A DNA stretch of 64,000 nt from Elysia crispata (Eukaryota; Mollusca; Gastropoda; Plakobranchidae), in contig JAWDGP010000459.1 in assembly GCA_033675545.1 (NCBI GenBank), forward strand, positions 353,501 to 417,500, written 5' to 3'. The position numbers and the translations under genes were made by a program. The notes beneath the pieces are model-generated. The model did not search any database. It was not told the origin of the DNA and was given only the letters and a program-made list of their open reading frames with translations. This document shows, in pieces, positions 1 to 13,200 of this stretch (positions are counted from its first letter, which is position 1; each line of letters begins with the position of its first letter).

Positions 1-309
1 TTGGAGAGCCAAGTTTCTTTGTTGCAAGAAAGAATGAGGAAATAAAAAAGTTATTTCGTTATTTTTCTAATGATAAAGCAGGGGTAGATAAGTGAGAGTT
101 GAGGAGGCAAGATGTAATGGTTATGTTTTAAATTGATAAGTTATGTTTGTCCAAATCCTCTCTAGGCACATACATTAGAAGATAGTTGTCTTGTACAAGG
201 GATAAAATTATACTCAGCAATATAGAGCTTCCTATCTTAATCACCTTGGTAATGCTTTTTGCTCTAATTTGAATCAACTCACTAGATATTTTCTCTCTTT
301 CTCTCCATA

Positions 310-349
<40 letters not shown>

Positions 350-1140
350 GCTCTCTCTGTCTCTCTCTGTCTCTCTCTCCCCCCTCCCTAACTCTTTGTG
401 TCGCCCCCCCCCCCCCCCTCTCTATCTCTCTCTCTTATAAAAGCTTAAAATGATTACCATAAGTATGATAAGACTCAATTGTTTTCAATAAATTAGTGCA
501 CATCTGATCCATTTGACATTCAAGGTATAGGAACGTTTATGTGATATTCATAGAAAATCAAAACAACTTTAATAGTTTTAATTCTGATCCACTCTGGAAT
601 GGGAATGAATAAGGCCCAAAATATTAACTTTGCTATATTGTTACTTCAAATAAGAAATGCAAATTGCAAATTGCCATTTTTTAACAAGCAAGATTAGCCA
701 GGAACAGAGAAAGTTTGATTTGTGCTTTATGGCCTTGAAATATTAAAATATCAAGTACCACTCTTGTGCAGTTTTGTCTATTGACCTTTAGATGGCAAGG
801 GAAACACTACTTTTGGTGATCTGCAGATATGCTGCCCACTATGTTTCAATTTAAAAAAATACACAGGTTTCCAGTGTTTTTTGACAGATTGTTCAGAATC
901 CTTGTTTTGCCCTTAACCACAGGCTTAAGAGATGTTAAGAATGCAGAGTTTTGCTGCCCTGGTCCCTGACTGCATGGCTTCCTAACTGCAATAATAAAGC
1001 AATATGATGATAGAACATATCTTTTATTTAGCTAGTTGTAAAAAAAGCTTATCATTATGAAATGGAGTGCACCTCATAAAATTCAAATTGATGTCTCGTT
1101 TTGTCTTGGGCCAATCAATGATGTAATTCATTCATTTCAG
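1..1140. other. Intron of the DHX36-like gene with a CT/C-run microsatellite
   Basis: No exon is recognisable here. The coding sequence that should precede ITIDDVV (motif V, NIAETS) is absent, so this is intron and the preceding exon lies left of the window. A CT repeat followed by a long C run and more CT spans about 297-434. Confidence 0.6.
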
Positions 1141-1284
1141 TATCACCATCGATGATGTGGTTTTTGTGATCGATTGTGGAAAGATCAAAGTGAAAGGCTT
1201 TCAACCAGAAATGAATCTCACCTCTCTGGAACCCCAGTGGGTCTCAAAGGCAAATGCCAAACAACGTAGAGGCCGGGCCGGAAG
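1141..1284 (+). CDS. DHX36: DHX36-like exon: helicase motifs V-VI
   Basis: The acceptor is a TTTCAG ending at 1140 and the donor is GTAACT at 1285. The first base completes a codon begun in the upstream exon. It encodes [16 protein letters not shown] through [24 protein letters not shown] is motif VI with its arginine finger. The last codon is split and completed by the next exon. Confidence 0.93.
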
Positions 1285-4200
1285 GTAACTCACAAAGACC
1301 TTTCAAACATAAAAATTTTTTTTAAATATATGCTGCCTTTAATTGGAACAATGACAATGATCTATTACCCTCTGAAGAATTGAACTGTGTAAATTGAAAG
1401 AAAGATTTTTTGGTTGTTTTTTTCTAAAGAGCTAGCTGAATAAATCAGTAACTGTATGTTTGTGCCTTCTAGGGTTCAGCCAGGCCATTGTTTTCACCTG
1501 TACACAAAATTCTGCTATGACACTAGCCTAGACTACCTACCACCAGAAATACTGCGCACAAGGCTTGAGGAACTTTGTCTGCAAATAAAGGTATGCTTAG
1601 ATCTTTTGCTCAGCAGTCTTCTCAGTTTTAGGCCCTTTCTGGCATCACCTTTTTTTTTTAGCTTTTTTCTTTGCATTTCAAGGCATCTTTGATTTATTTC
1701 TGGCTATCTCCCCCAAAACCACTAAATGTACAATGATGAAATTTACTGAAATTAATCTTTTCTCAACAGTTTACAGTTTTCGAAGCGGATGACGCGTTTA
1801 AAACAAATTATTGATATTTTGTATGTATGTAAATATACGAAAAACATGTAATTTTACTTTCATGGAGCAAAAAATTGTAAAATTTATAAAATTAAATGAG
1901 ATTTGACCTACTGCGTAAAACAAAAGGGCCATGGTAAAACCTTCTGTGCAGGAAAGTAGTGGTGATTTGATTTGTGAGTATTTTAAGAGCAACTGTCGTT
2001 TTCTTTTCTGTCAGTATTTCAGTATTGATTTCATTCTCTGAAAACACTTTTTTGCCTGCTCTATTTTTGATCCAATTTCAATATTGCTACGCCATCACTT
2101 GATATTGAAGTACCCAAGTATTTGAGTTGATCTGTTTGCTTGACACGGCTGTTTAAAACCCACTGAAAGCGGCCCTTTAGTTTTCGGCCAGGCCTACCCT
2201 AGGTATCCTCCAGCAGTGGATGGGTCGGTAATAAATCACCTGTCAAGCTGAGTGGAGCAAACTAAGGAGACGATAAACTCTGCGGAGCCAGCACAGCACC
2301 AGCGAACATGTTTGTGCATCACCTGTGATTCTCGAGATTCACAATTTTCACCAGTTTTTAGATTGTAATATCTCTGCTATTACTTTTTCAAAATCAATTG
2401 AGCTTAGATTCATTATAAAGCCCCAGTTTTGACCAACACAACGGAATAACTTTCACCGTACAGAAATAAGAATATTTTTAATTATACGTAAGCGTTCACA
2501 ACGCGAAAGAAAAATTCTCGAGTTTATAATTATGATAATGCGTTTGTTTTAGAATAAATATTTCCTAAACGGAACAATATTTTTACTTCAAACCCATTTT
2601 ATAGCATAAAACATTTAAATAACTATTCCCGGCGAAACTTTCGACCGCGAAGAGTTTTCATGTGATTTTATATGATTTTTTGAAAATATATCCCGTAGAA
2701 AAACGAACATTTCGTGTAATCTTACGACTTAGGAGACATGATTTTCTTATCAGAAGTTTATATTTTTCGGAAAGTTTACTAGATCTAACGTCGTAAAAAC
2801 TATAGGCTTTCCTATACCAACAATGAATGTTTCTACATGATATTGAAACAATTTTAAATTGTTGGCCTATCACTGTCAATCATATTACTCTAGGTATAGA
2901 TCTAGATCTAGTTTTAAACCTTATTCTAAACAGTAATCTAAACTTATTATCAAGTTATAAAACTAAGTCTATTTTCTGTGACCACACGAATTCATCATTT
3001 TTCTCTGATAGATCGCTATTGGTATTTGTTAAATTCGTCTCGAGAGAATGATGCTACTAGATCTAGAACCAATAAATGAAGAGCCGCGATACCACTCAGA
3101 ATATAGAGATGAAAGGTAAACTTAGGAGACAAAGAATAAAGAATTTTAACCGGGTAGCTGTGTAAAAAGGTTGTGATTGGAAACTCAAATCAAGATAGCT
3201 AAAGAACTAAGAACTCTTCGCAGTTGCTGTTTGGTAGGTGCGTTATTCAACATGTTGATGAATCACTGGCGAAGTTTCATCATAAAATATTGTTCCAAAA
3301 GTTTCATTTGGCATCCTTAAAATTGTCATCCCTCTAATGAAATGCGGCTACTACCAAATTCCGGAGCATCAAAACTGCTCTGCATTTCTTTCAGTTTAAG
3401 AAATAAAATTTCCATTGTTTTTCCAAATACTAAAAGAATATGTTCCCTTTCATATTATATGCTTTCCGTTAACATTTATGCGGCCAGTGGGATTATATGC
3501 ATGTTTAAACATTAAAAACGATGCGTCGAAAACACCCGCAGCTCAAAATCGGGAATTCTCGTTCACCAAGCGGTTGACCTCATGACCTGATCAGGTTACT
3601 GAGGGCGGCTGGCGAACTAAAGGGCCGCCTCTTAACAGCCGTATTGAGTTTATTCCCAATGATAAAAATGTTGATCTGTGGACACCCATTGTTTCAACTG
3701 ACAGCCATTACATCTATCTTTTTGCTATTCAATTCCAACCCTTTCTTACTGCTTTCTTCTTCAATGATGTTCATATTGTTGAACAAGTTTTTTTACTTAA
3801 TCTTGTTTGAGACAATGATTACAGAAGCCCCCGTCAACCACGAGGGCAGACCTTGCTGTTTGGTCGTATTTCCTCCTGTCTCCTCAGCACTCTCACTTTA
3901 TCACCCCTGCTCACTCTCTGTGCTTAGTTATAATGGAACTGCATTCTACCTGTATTAAGTTGTATCTGTATAGTGACATAGTTTCTCTGAATAAAAGGAC
4001 TCCGCACTGACTTTTGAGGCTTTAGCTTAGATGGAAGACTGAACTAGACTCAAATGTTTATTATCTTTACCCACCTAGTTCTCATCCCCGCTTAACACAC
4101 CCTAAATTAATAACGTATGATTTTAACTTTCATAGCAAATTCAATCTGTCATCAAAGGAATTGATAAATATTGTGAACTGAAATTATTGTGTCCAGTCAA

Positions 4201-7200
4201 CCTCTCTTTGAAAACTTATTTTTCTCCAAGTGTATGTCTAAAACTTCTCCTTTCATAAACTTATTAGAACCATGATACATATATTTAAAAAAAAAAGTTG
4301 TCAAGATTGAAAAAATAACTTATAATTTGTTTCGGCAACAAAAGTCTATCTTGACTTTATGCATAGTACAAACACAGGTAATCTGCTCTGTCACACCTGC
4401 CCAGCCCAGAACACAGTAGTTTCAGAGCGCAGCACTTAGTTCGGCTGGTGACTTGACCTTTTGCACAGGGTCATAATGGGGTCACGCTGGCCAGGTTACC
4501 TGAGCTTAGGCTAGCACTCTTGCTCTCCCTGACAGACTTAATTGCATCATTTTAAAACGCAAATAGCACAGAAAATACAGGCAGAATCATTCTGAGAGTT
4601 ACAGGAATGAAAAATTTATTTTACGATCTTCACAGTGATGTAAGTTTTTAAAGGGAGAAACAAAGTGAGTCATCTAAAATTGTAATGTATTGTTCTGCTA
4701 CGTGGAACATTTTTTTTTTGTTGAGGTAGTATTTTTAAAAAAAATGGTGAAAAAAAAAACCCAGAACGTTTAATCAGCTTTTTCTTGGTTTTAAATATCA
4801 AGCAAACATTTAATTCTTCACCTATAGTAATTTAAGGGGCTAGAGTCAAAACTGCATAAGTTATTTCAAAGGGATTGTCCAACTTGCACTAAGAGAAATG
4901 TGTTCAAAATATATTTCCATTTACAGTGCATACGAATATACCGAGAAACTATTTTGTTCCTTTCTTTATGTGATGGGTCAAGAGCGACTTGAGGGAGGGA
5001 GCGTTCTGCAGCCAATGGGCTTCAAGAAGCCCATAAATTGGCACTTTTGTCCTTTTTTCCTACCATCCTTATATCAGCAATATTTGCTTGCAACATTTCA
5101 CCTAGTTACTCCAAGCTAAAGCCCCATCTCTCAATGATGGGTAGACAGTGCCTTTCTAACTGGGTTTGATTTTGTTATGCGAGTGTCGTCTGTCTAGTGA
5201 CATGTAAAATGTGATTATCGAGCTGATCGTGTGATGAGTGGACTGTTCAATGTAGTTGAATGTTTAGACTCAGAGTTTTTGTCAATATTAATCAGATCGT
5301 TTTTAAAATTCATGCATAAATAGCGTCTTTGGTTAGCTTTTCTTGATATCATACTCCTCTATCCACAAGCCCGATATATTTTATTTAAACAAGTCATGTG
5401 AAAATCAAAAATATGCTAGTAAATACCAAAATATGCAGAAAGCTTCAAAATGAAGAGTGTAAATATGTTTACGAAATGAAATTATTTAGGTTGCCGATGT
5501 TATCTTTTTACGCCACAACCTATGCATATATATATATATGCCATTCACAATATTTGCAAATTTAACTATACTTTTTTATTTTACAACATTTTCATGAAAT
5601 GAGATGCATGATGAGATCACAGTCAGCTAAATTTTCATTATTCACTTTAAATATAAGTATAGTTTTAATTTATCTTGCTTCTAAGCATAGAATTATCAGG
5701 ATTGTTTTGTTGTAGAAACATCCACAGACGTGTATAATGATCGACAGCCGCCATTAACGGACTATAGCTTAAACACGAATAATACTAGCTACTTGAAATT
5801 TCACAGGAATATTTACTAATCCTTTTTGATCAAAATGATATAAGAATTTTTTAAATTTAACGTTCCGATTTTTTAAAACGATCTTTCAATTAATCAAAAT
5901 ACAAAAATGACACTTGAAGCATGAGTGAAGCGTAAAGCACTGCAGTTTTCGATACGGTAAATTTAGAGTCAGGAGAACAACTGGGTCTTAAAGAGAACAT
6001 GCTCAGCTTTTATTTGATATATTTGTAGGCAGGATTTGTACTAAAAGCATGCATGTTAGAAGATAGTGAATGTTGTAAATTTATAGCCCAAATTCCGGAT
6101 TAGCCAGCAGATAAGCAGTGAGCTGGCAGCCCAGTGAGGAGTGACCCCAGGCACCTGTATTTCACCTGTCAGGCGTAATTAATGACCCTCATCAAGAGGT
6201 CAGTGCAGAAAAACTAAGTGCTCCGCTACTGTGAAGAGACTGATCTCATTAATTCAAGAGAATAGACCTGTATTGTTTTCATTTGTGCTTATGCATGCCA
6301 ATCTGTAACAAGTTTTAGGGTTTACACTCAAACTGTAAAACGAATATTTTAAATAAAAGAAACTTGTATCAAGTTTTAATATTTATTTATTGTATACTGC
6401 CTCAACATTTTGTCTTTCGTAAATTTAACCTGGTTGTGGCACAATATTGATATATTTTATCTTTTTCAAACCTATCAAGACACTAACCCTTTTTATGAAC
6501 ATTTTTAAATTTTAAGAGTTGAGCTTTCAGAGCACTAAATGGTTTCCTAAACAATGAATATTTTTTAGGTGCCTGAATCTGTTGAAATTGAATATTGAAA
6601 ATTCTAATATCATTGATATAATCCTTGCCCCCCCCCCCCCCTCCCTGCCTCTCTCTGTCTCTCTATGTCTCTTTCTGTCTCTCCCTCTCTCTCTTTCTCA
6701 AATCTCAAATACACACACACACTTATTCATAAACACACCCATATACTTGCCTTTTTCACAGCTCCTCAAGCTAGGCATGATTGTGCCATTTATTGCCAAG
6801 GCCATGGAGCATCCATCCATAGAGGCCATACAACATGCAGTGGACACGCTTATAGAGCTGGTTAGTAGATTGCCAGAAAAAAAATGATTTTTTTAGTGCC
6901 ATTTAAGTAGTAGTAGTACAGTAATTGTTTGAATAGTTGCAGCATTAGTTGCACCTCTTGAGTTATTATTTATGGTAAAAGAAGTCAAACTGATAACACT
7001 AGATGCAGATATATTTCAGCTTAAGTTTGAGCAATTGAAGGAGCAGTAAAGGAAAAATCAGCAGCTGTCATACTTAAAACAGTAGTGAGCGCCAAGCAAT
7101 AGCAATGATAGTTGTTATATTAGATGTAATAGTGGCATTTGAAGAATTATTCTTATTAGCAGCAGCAGCAGCAGTAGTTAGGAATAAGCTTTGTCTCCTT

Positions 7201-10200
7201 GGGATTCAAACCATCCACATATAAATGCGCCAGCACTATCGCCTCAACATTCAAAGGAAGCAAGGTTCGTACCAATATACCAAATCTAAGATCTAATTTA
7301 GAAGTTACAATAAATTTGAGGCATGCATTTTGTTATTGTTCACCCTAGATGTTTGTTCATCTAATGGCAAGTGTTAGTGCTTTTGGATTCAATAGTTGCC
7401 TTTGGTGGGGTTTAGATCTTCCTAATGAAGATTGTAAGGGAGGCAGAGTAAATGCAATAAACCTCTCTTTTGAGGGAGCATAGTGGTGTAATAGTGTAAG
7501 CCATGCTCTCTTTGAGCAGCAAGGAAAAGCATCTATAAGTTTGAATCCAACAGAGGCAAGCATTTTTTGCTAGATCGTAACTGCAGTAGTAGTAGTAGTA
7601 GTAGTAATAGTAGCAGCAGTGTTATTACTACTAGTAATAATGGTAGTGGTGGTAGTAGTTGTGGTGGTGGTGGTATAGATGTTTCTAATATTGGTTATAG
7701 AAATGGCAATGGATTGCTGGTGGTTGCGTTAGAGGCAGTAGTAGTGGTGGTAGGATCAACAGCAGAAGCATTTGTAGTGGTAGTAGAAAAAGTCTAAAAA
7801 GACAGGTAAGACGCATAGTAATAGTAATTTTTAAACCCTTTTAAAGTAACACACTCACTTCTTTATGCATTTTTTGTTCCAGCAAGCTCTGGACAGAGAA
7901 GAGAACCTTCAGCCAATGGGCTACCACCTAGCACGCATGCCAGTTGAACCACACACAGGCAAAATGATTTTGTTCGGTGCCATGTTCTGCTGTCTTGACC
8001 CCATTCTGACTATTGCAGCAAGTCTCAGCTTCAAGGACCCATTTACTATACCACTGGTGAAAATTTTCATGTTGAAAATAAATTTATTGATACCTATAAT
8101 ACTTTTTTTTTTACGCAGAATCAACGTGTTACACCTTTACTTTGTCAGCTTTTATTACTTACAAACATGATTCCTGGTTCAAATGAACATCCCTCAGAGC
8201 AATGTACAGAACATTGACAATTTTATATTCTTCTCATAAATGTGGCCAAGAGGACATTCTTTCTGTTATAAATTGAGTAGAGATCTGAAGTAAAAAAATA
8301 CACCAAATTTGGTTTCTTTCTTCAACAGCCCTATTTTTGTTTATCCCTTCAGGTACACCATAATTATCTAATGCTGATATGATTCACTGCAGGTACAGTG
8401 GTTCTCGGATTTCTCAGATTCATTGGGGAATTTTTTTTTATGTTTAAGGAAGCCATGTTCGGGCAATTCTATTTTCAGCATTTAGGTGCTGGATTTCGGT
8501 TTGGGATGTTTTTCATGAATGTTTATAAGTACACTAACAACGTATTCAGGCTTATTGGAGCTGTATACATGAGAGGGCTTAAGCCCAAAAATCTGACTAG
8601 CTTAGGTCTAAAAACTAAATATAGACCTACAACCTATTCATGAAAATTTCTTACTTCTAAATTTTGATGTAAAGTTACACCTGACTTGAGGCTGGACTAA
8701 GTACTAAATTTTAGGGGTAGGTCTATTTATTCCCCACGAAAAAATAAAAATGCTTACTTCTGTGTTCTTCTAGCCATAGCGGGATGGTTTAATAGTCTAA
8801 TCTGGCTGTTTCAGCAGAATAAATGATATTCCCAAGCCCTTTTACATGTTTGTATAATTTAGATCTACAATCTTAATTCTGGTGCAAATGAAACATTTCC
8901 TCCACCAATCTGCTGCTTCTTGCGTACAATTTCGAGCATTACAGGGATACCTGATTTGCCTTATTTTTCCTATTTTTAGTTTCTCACATAATGGACAGAA
9001 GATATATACCTCGGAACAAGCCAATCTGTCATTCCTAACTCGCTTATGTAAAATCTTGTCTCCAAACCCCAGAACTTATCTGATCTGCTACTCTTGGTGT
9101 TAGATCTAGACTCCAGGTCTATATTCAGATCACGATAAAAAATTTCCATCTAGCTAGGGGTACATTAGGTCTAATGTCGATGTTCAAATACAGTGAACGT
9201 TGCTTGTTCCTGATTAATGTTTAACTTAGATAAGGGTTGTCTGTCAAGGTACAGCTAGGCCTAATCCCACCAGAGGACCCACCAAAGGATTGAACGTGAA
9301 GCTCACTATTGTCAGTCCAACCTTCTACCTTCTGAGTCTTAACTGTCAATAAAGACATTGGTCTGACCAGCTCTTTTTCACACCTATATATTGATTGATT
9401 AAGCAAGAGGTGGGCCTAGACTGATTTACCTGACATCATTACCCATGTGTAACAAGCAAATCTTGGTTACAATTGGCCCCTTGAAGTCCTAGCGACATGT
9501 AGACCTAGCATAGGTGGAGAAAAATAACTGGCGCCTGCTGCATCGGACTAGGCTACAGTAAGATGGAATGGGAAGGATGTGTCTTTTTCTGGCGATCAGG
9601 GGTAAAAGGTTAGACTGCCTGTCCACAAATTTTTTTCACAGTGAAAGGGAGAGGTAAGCTGTGCTTATTTGAATGATAGGAACAGCTGTTAGAGCGCTTG
9701 ATCGAAATTTAAGATCTGCAAATTGGATGAAAGTCACGCTCTATCAAATTTCTTAAGAGGCCAATATTTTCTTTGTTTAATTGAGGATTGAAAAGGCGTT
9801 ATTAAAACTTCGAACTATTTAACCAAAACACAGAAATAACAAGGGAATAAAGAGAGAATCAGAATGGAAAAATGGATGAATTTGAGGAATTCGTGATATC
9901 GAGTGATCAGTGTGCGAATCTATTGTGTTCTACTGAATAATATAGAAGGCGATCTTGTGTGGTGAAAAAGTGGTGTTCATTGAAAACAAATTAAAGCAGG
10001 TTGCTTTTTTCGTAGAAGTTTTAATCAGATCATTCCTCCTCTGAAGCTCATCACTGGTCCTCATTATGTCTATTGTATAGTTGAGTCTGCTTATTTCAAA
10101 GTCATTGAGATAAATAAGGGACTTGGAATTATCTAAAGCTCGAATTAGCAGGATGCATAGAGAAAGAGAAAAAAAATGTGGATGACAGATCATAATGATG

Positions 10201-13200
10201 TACAAGGGGGACAACTCTGAAGGTCTTTTTAATTTCTAAGTTAGAGTTTCTTGAAAAAGTATTTGATGTTTTTCTGTTTCTGTTTCTTTGTGATACTGAT
10301 TTCAAATTTATGCTGAAGGGCTTCAATGACATAAAAAAGATCTCCGTTAGAGTTTGTAAGGCTGCCGCAGCCTCCCTTGATGTTGTTGGTTGAGCAAGGT
10401 TCTTGTCATTATCCTCTCGGTCTTTGTCATCGCTGGCTTCTTTGCTGTCTTCCTCCCTGACAGGTGTAGCAATTTCTGAAAGGGTTCTTTCTTGTGCAAC
10501 TAGCAGATCTTGATCTACACCCAGTAGTCAAGGATACCAGGTGAGACAGACACTTGAACAGGTTTCGAAGATTGTCACTTGGATCAGGGTCTCTGCTCTC
10601 CTCAGTAGCATTAGCAAGGTCCATGATTTCAATGTTAGCTACACAGATATCAGTTGTACTGGCATTAGCAGTCTTAAAGCTAGTGTGCTTGAATCAGCTG
10701 GCAATGCAGGTCTCCCATGAACGTTCATCCAAAATGCCATCTTGATTAGGTGTGATGTGCATGGCTTTCCTGTAATGATGTTTGAACTAGCTAATGATGC
10801 CGTGGTCACATGGCTGGAGAACGCTCATAACATTGGGGGGCAGAAAAATCTGCTTGATAGCTCTCAAGTTGTCAGTAGACAGATGAGCTGGGCAATTGTC
10901 GACAAGCATTGCTTTTGTTCTGCCTTGTAGGAGAAATTTCCTGCCAAGACTTGAATAGGGTGCTTGTCATCCAAGTCTTTTTTATTGCTGTTGTAATCTA
11001 ATGGCGGAGATTTTAAGCCTTTAAACACTGCAGCCTTGAATTTTTGCTGATGATCAAAAGCGGCAGTTTTTCTGTGCCACTCATAGAGGTGGCAACAATA
11101 ACTGTTAGTCTTTTTTAAAAATTTTTTTCCTTCCAAAATGCATGAGTCTTGTCTGTCAAACATTGAAAGAAAAGCCCTGTCTCATCAGCATTAAATATAT
11201 CATTAAGCTGAAATTCATTTATAAGATCTTGGAGGGAAGAGCTGTCCATTTCTCCTCAGCTCTTCGATATTCTGGAGCTGACGTGTGGCTCACTGTCTTG
11301 TAGACAATGATATGCGTCTGTTTAAAACGGTCGAGCCAGGCAGATCCAGGGCTGAAGAGAACACTCAGTTGAAACCCAGTTCTTCTGCCTTTTCAATCAT
11401 TATGGACATGAGACCAGGTCATTAATTTGGTATTGTTTAAACCACAGCAACAGGCCTTTTTCAACATATGACACTTTACTGAGGCAACTGCGTTTCCTGC
11501 TTTGATCAAGTGACTATGTTGCAGCTTTCTCTACTTGGGCCCGGTTCTTCAAAGCAATTTCCTTCTTGTGCAAAACTTTTTTATATACATCTTCAAGCAA
11601 TTTTATTTTATTATCAATGCTTAGGCTTTTGTTTTTTTTTTTGCTTCAAAGGATTAGACTTCATGAAGAAAATGCCATAATGTTAAAATTGAAACTGATT
11701 TCACTATACTCTTTTCTATGTTGGAGGTTTAAACTAATTCATATTTTGTTGATAAGAATTTATTTACCTGAGAATCAACAGCATACTAATATGATAATTA
11801 AAATTATGCTTTCTAATTAAGGCATTAAGAGGCTGTACAATATGGGGCAGAACCTCATGTCAGACCCCAAATTCTAGTGACACTGGCTTTGATCTCCAAT
11901 TTCACACAATAATTGATTTTGAGATCCCTGTCAGGTACGACAATACAAAAGTGACCTGTCAATACAAAAACTTTTAGCCATACACTTAAATAGAGTGTTA
12001 TGTTCATTGTGTCAATTACTTGCTTAAGGCTAGCAAGGCAAGAATGGAAACATTACCTTTATCAGCTTTTCTCATAGGGCTGCTTAAGAGCAGCCTCAGT
12101 GTTGCGGCACTCACAATCATAGTGACAATGAGCAAGTGAAAGGCTTCAGTAAGATTTTTGTTTGACCTATGAACTTTGAATTGTTTAAAACAACTTTCTC
12201 AAGAATTTTGTTACAAAATTGGAAGATTTGAGAAAATGCCATAAACTTTTAAGCTCTTCAGCAAATAGATTAATTTTGTCTTTTTGAAAAAGGGGACAAC
12301 TAAGGCTTGTTCAAACAGTTGGTGTAAAATGCCAAATTTGAGATTCATTTATGATAGTTGTGTTAAAAAATTTTTGTACTAGTGTCAATGCATTTCATTG
12401 ACATTGAGGTTAAAACTGAGCTTGGCTTGGTTAATTTCTAATTATCCATGGAGGAGATGGCCGGTCTGGGACTGTTTTAAGGTCTTAGTGATGCATATAA
12501 GTCCATCAGACTAGCCTTGTTAGCCTGAACTTTATATTAACACCGCAGTTATTAACATATATTTCTGGGTTACCTGAAATCTAATGAAGATTGTTTATGA
12601 TCTATGTTTCTGTTCCTGGTGTTTATGACACACTTTTGAAAACCCTGCTTTTTTAAACTCAACTTGAAAAAAATTGCAAAATGGTCTGAGATGCAATTGT
12701 TCACAATCCTTTTTTTGTTGTCCGTCAATAACCAGTCAATAATGTGACCTTTTCTGAATATTAGCTGGTTTCCTAGTTGATGAAGGCTGTATGATCTGTT
12801 TCATGTTTTTCAAATATCGATAAACGCCTAACTCAATTTCTAACGATTTTTTTTTTATACAACTTTTGTATACTACATATTGATTCCTTCATGTTGCTTG
12901 AGGCCTAAAAGGTTTTGGTTACTAAATATTCGAATTATTTAAAGTAATATCACTGAAATTATGTTTATTTTAAAATGGGAAAACATTTTTTTGGCATATT
13001 TCAAACAGGTAAAAATGAGTTAGGCATTTTTTGACTGGGCATGATGATAGATGGCTTCATTTTTATTTCATGCATTTGTAGTTTGAGATCAGTTCCCTAT
13101 GTAGGTTCATTTTTCTTTCTGTCTTAAATACAGATGAATGAGATCTGGTGATCTTCAAAGCTTTACAAAATTGGGAAACCATAATGACTTTTGAAACAAT

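Noticed and set aside
7567-7797. Serine/glycine-rich 76-codon open frame
   Set aside because: It is an AGT/GGT triplet repeat inside a DHX36-like intron.
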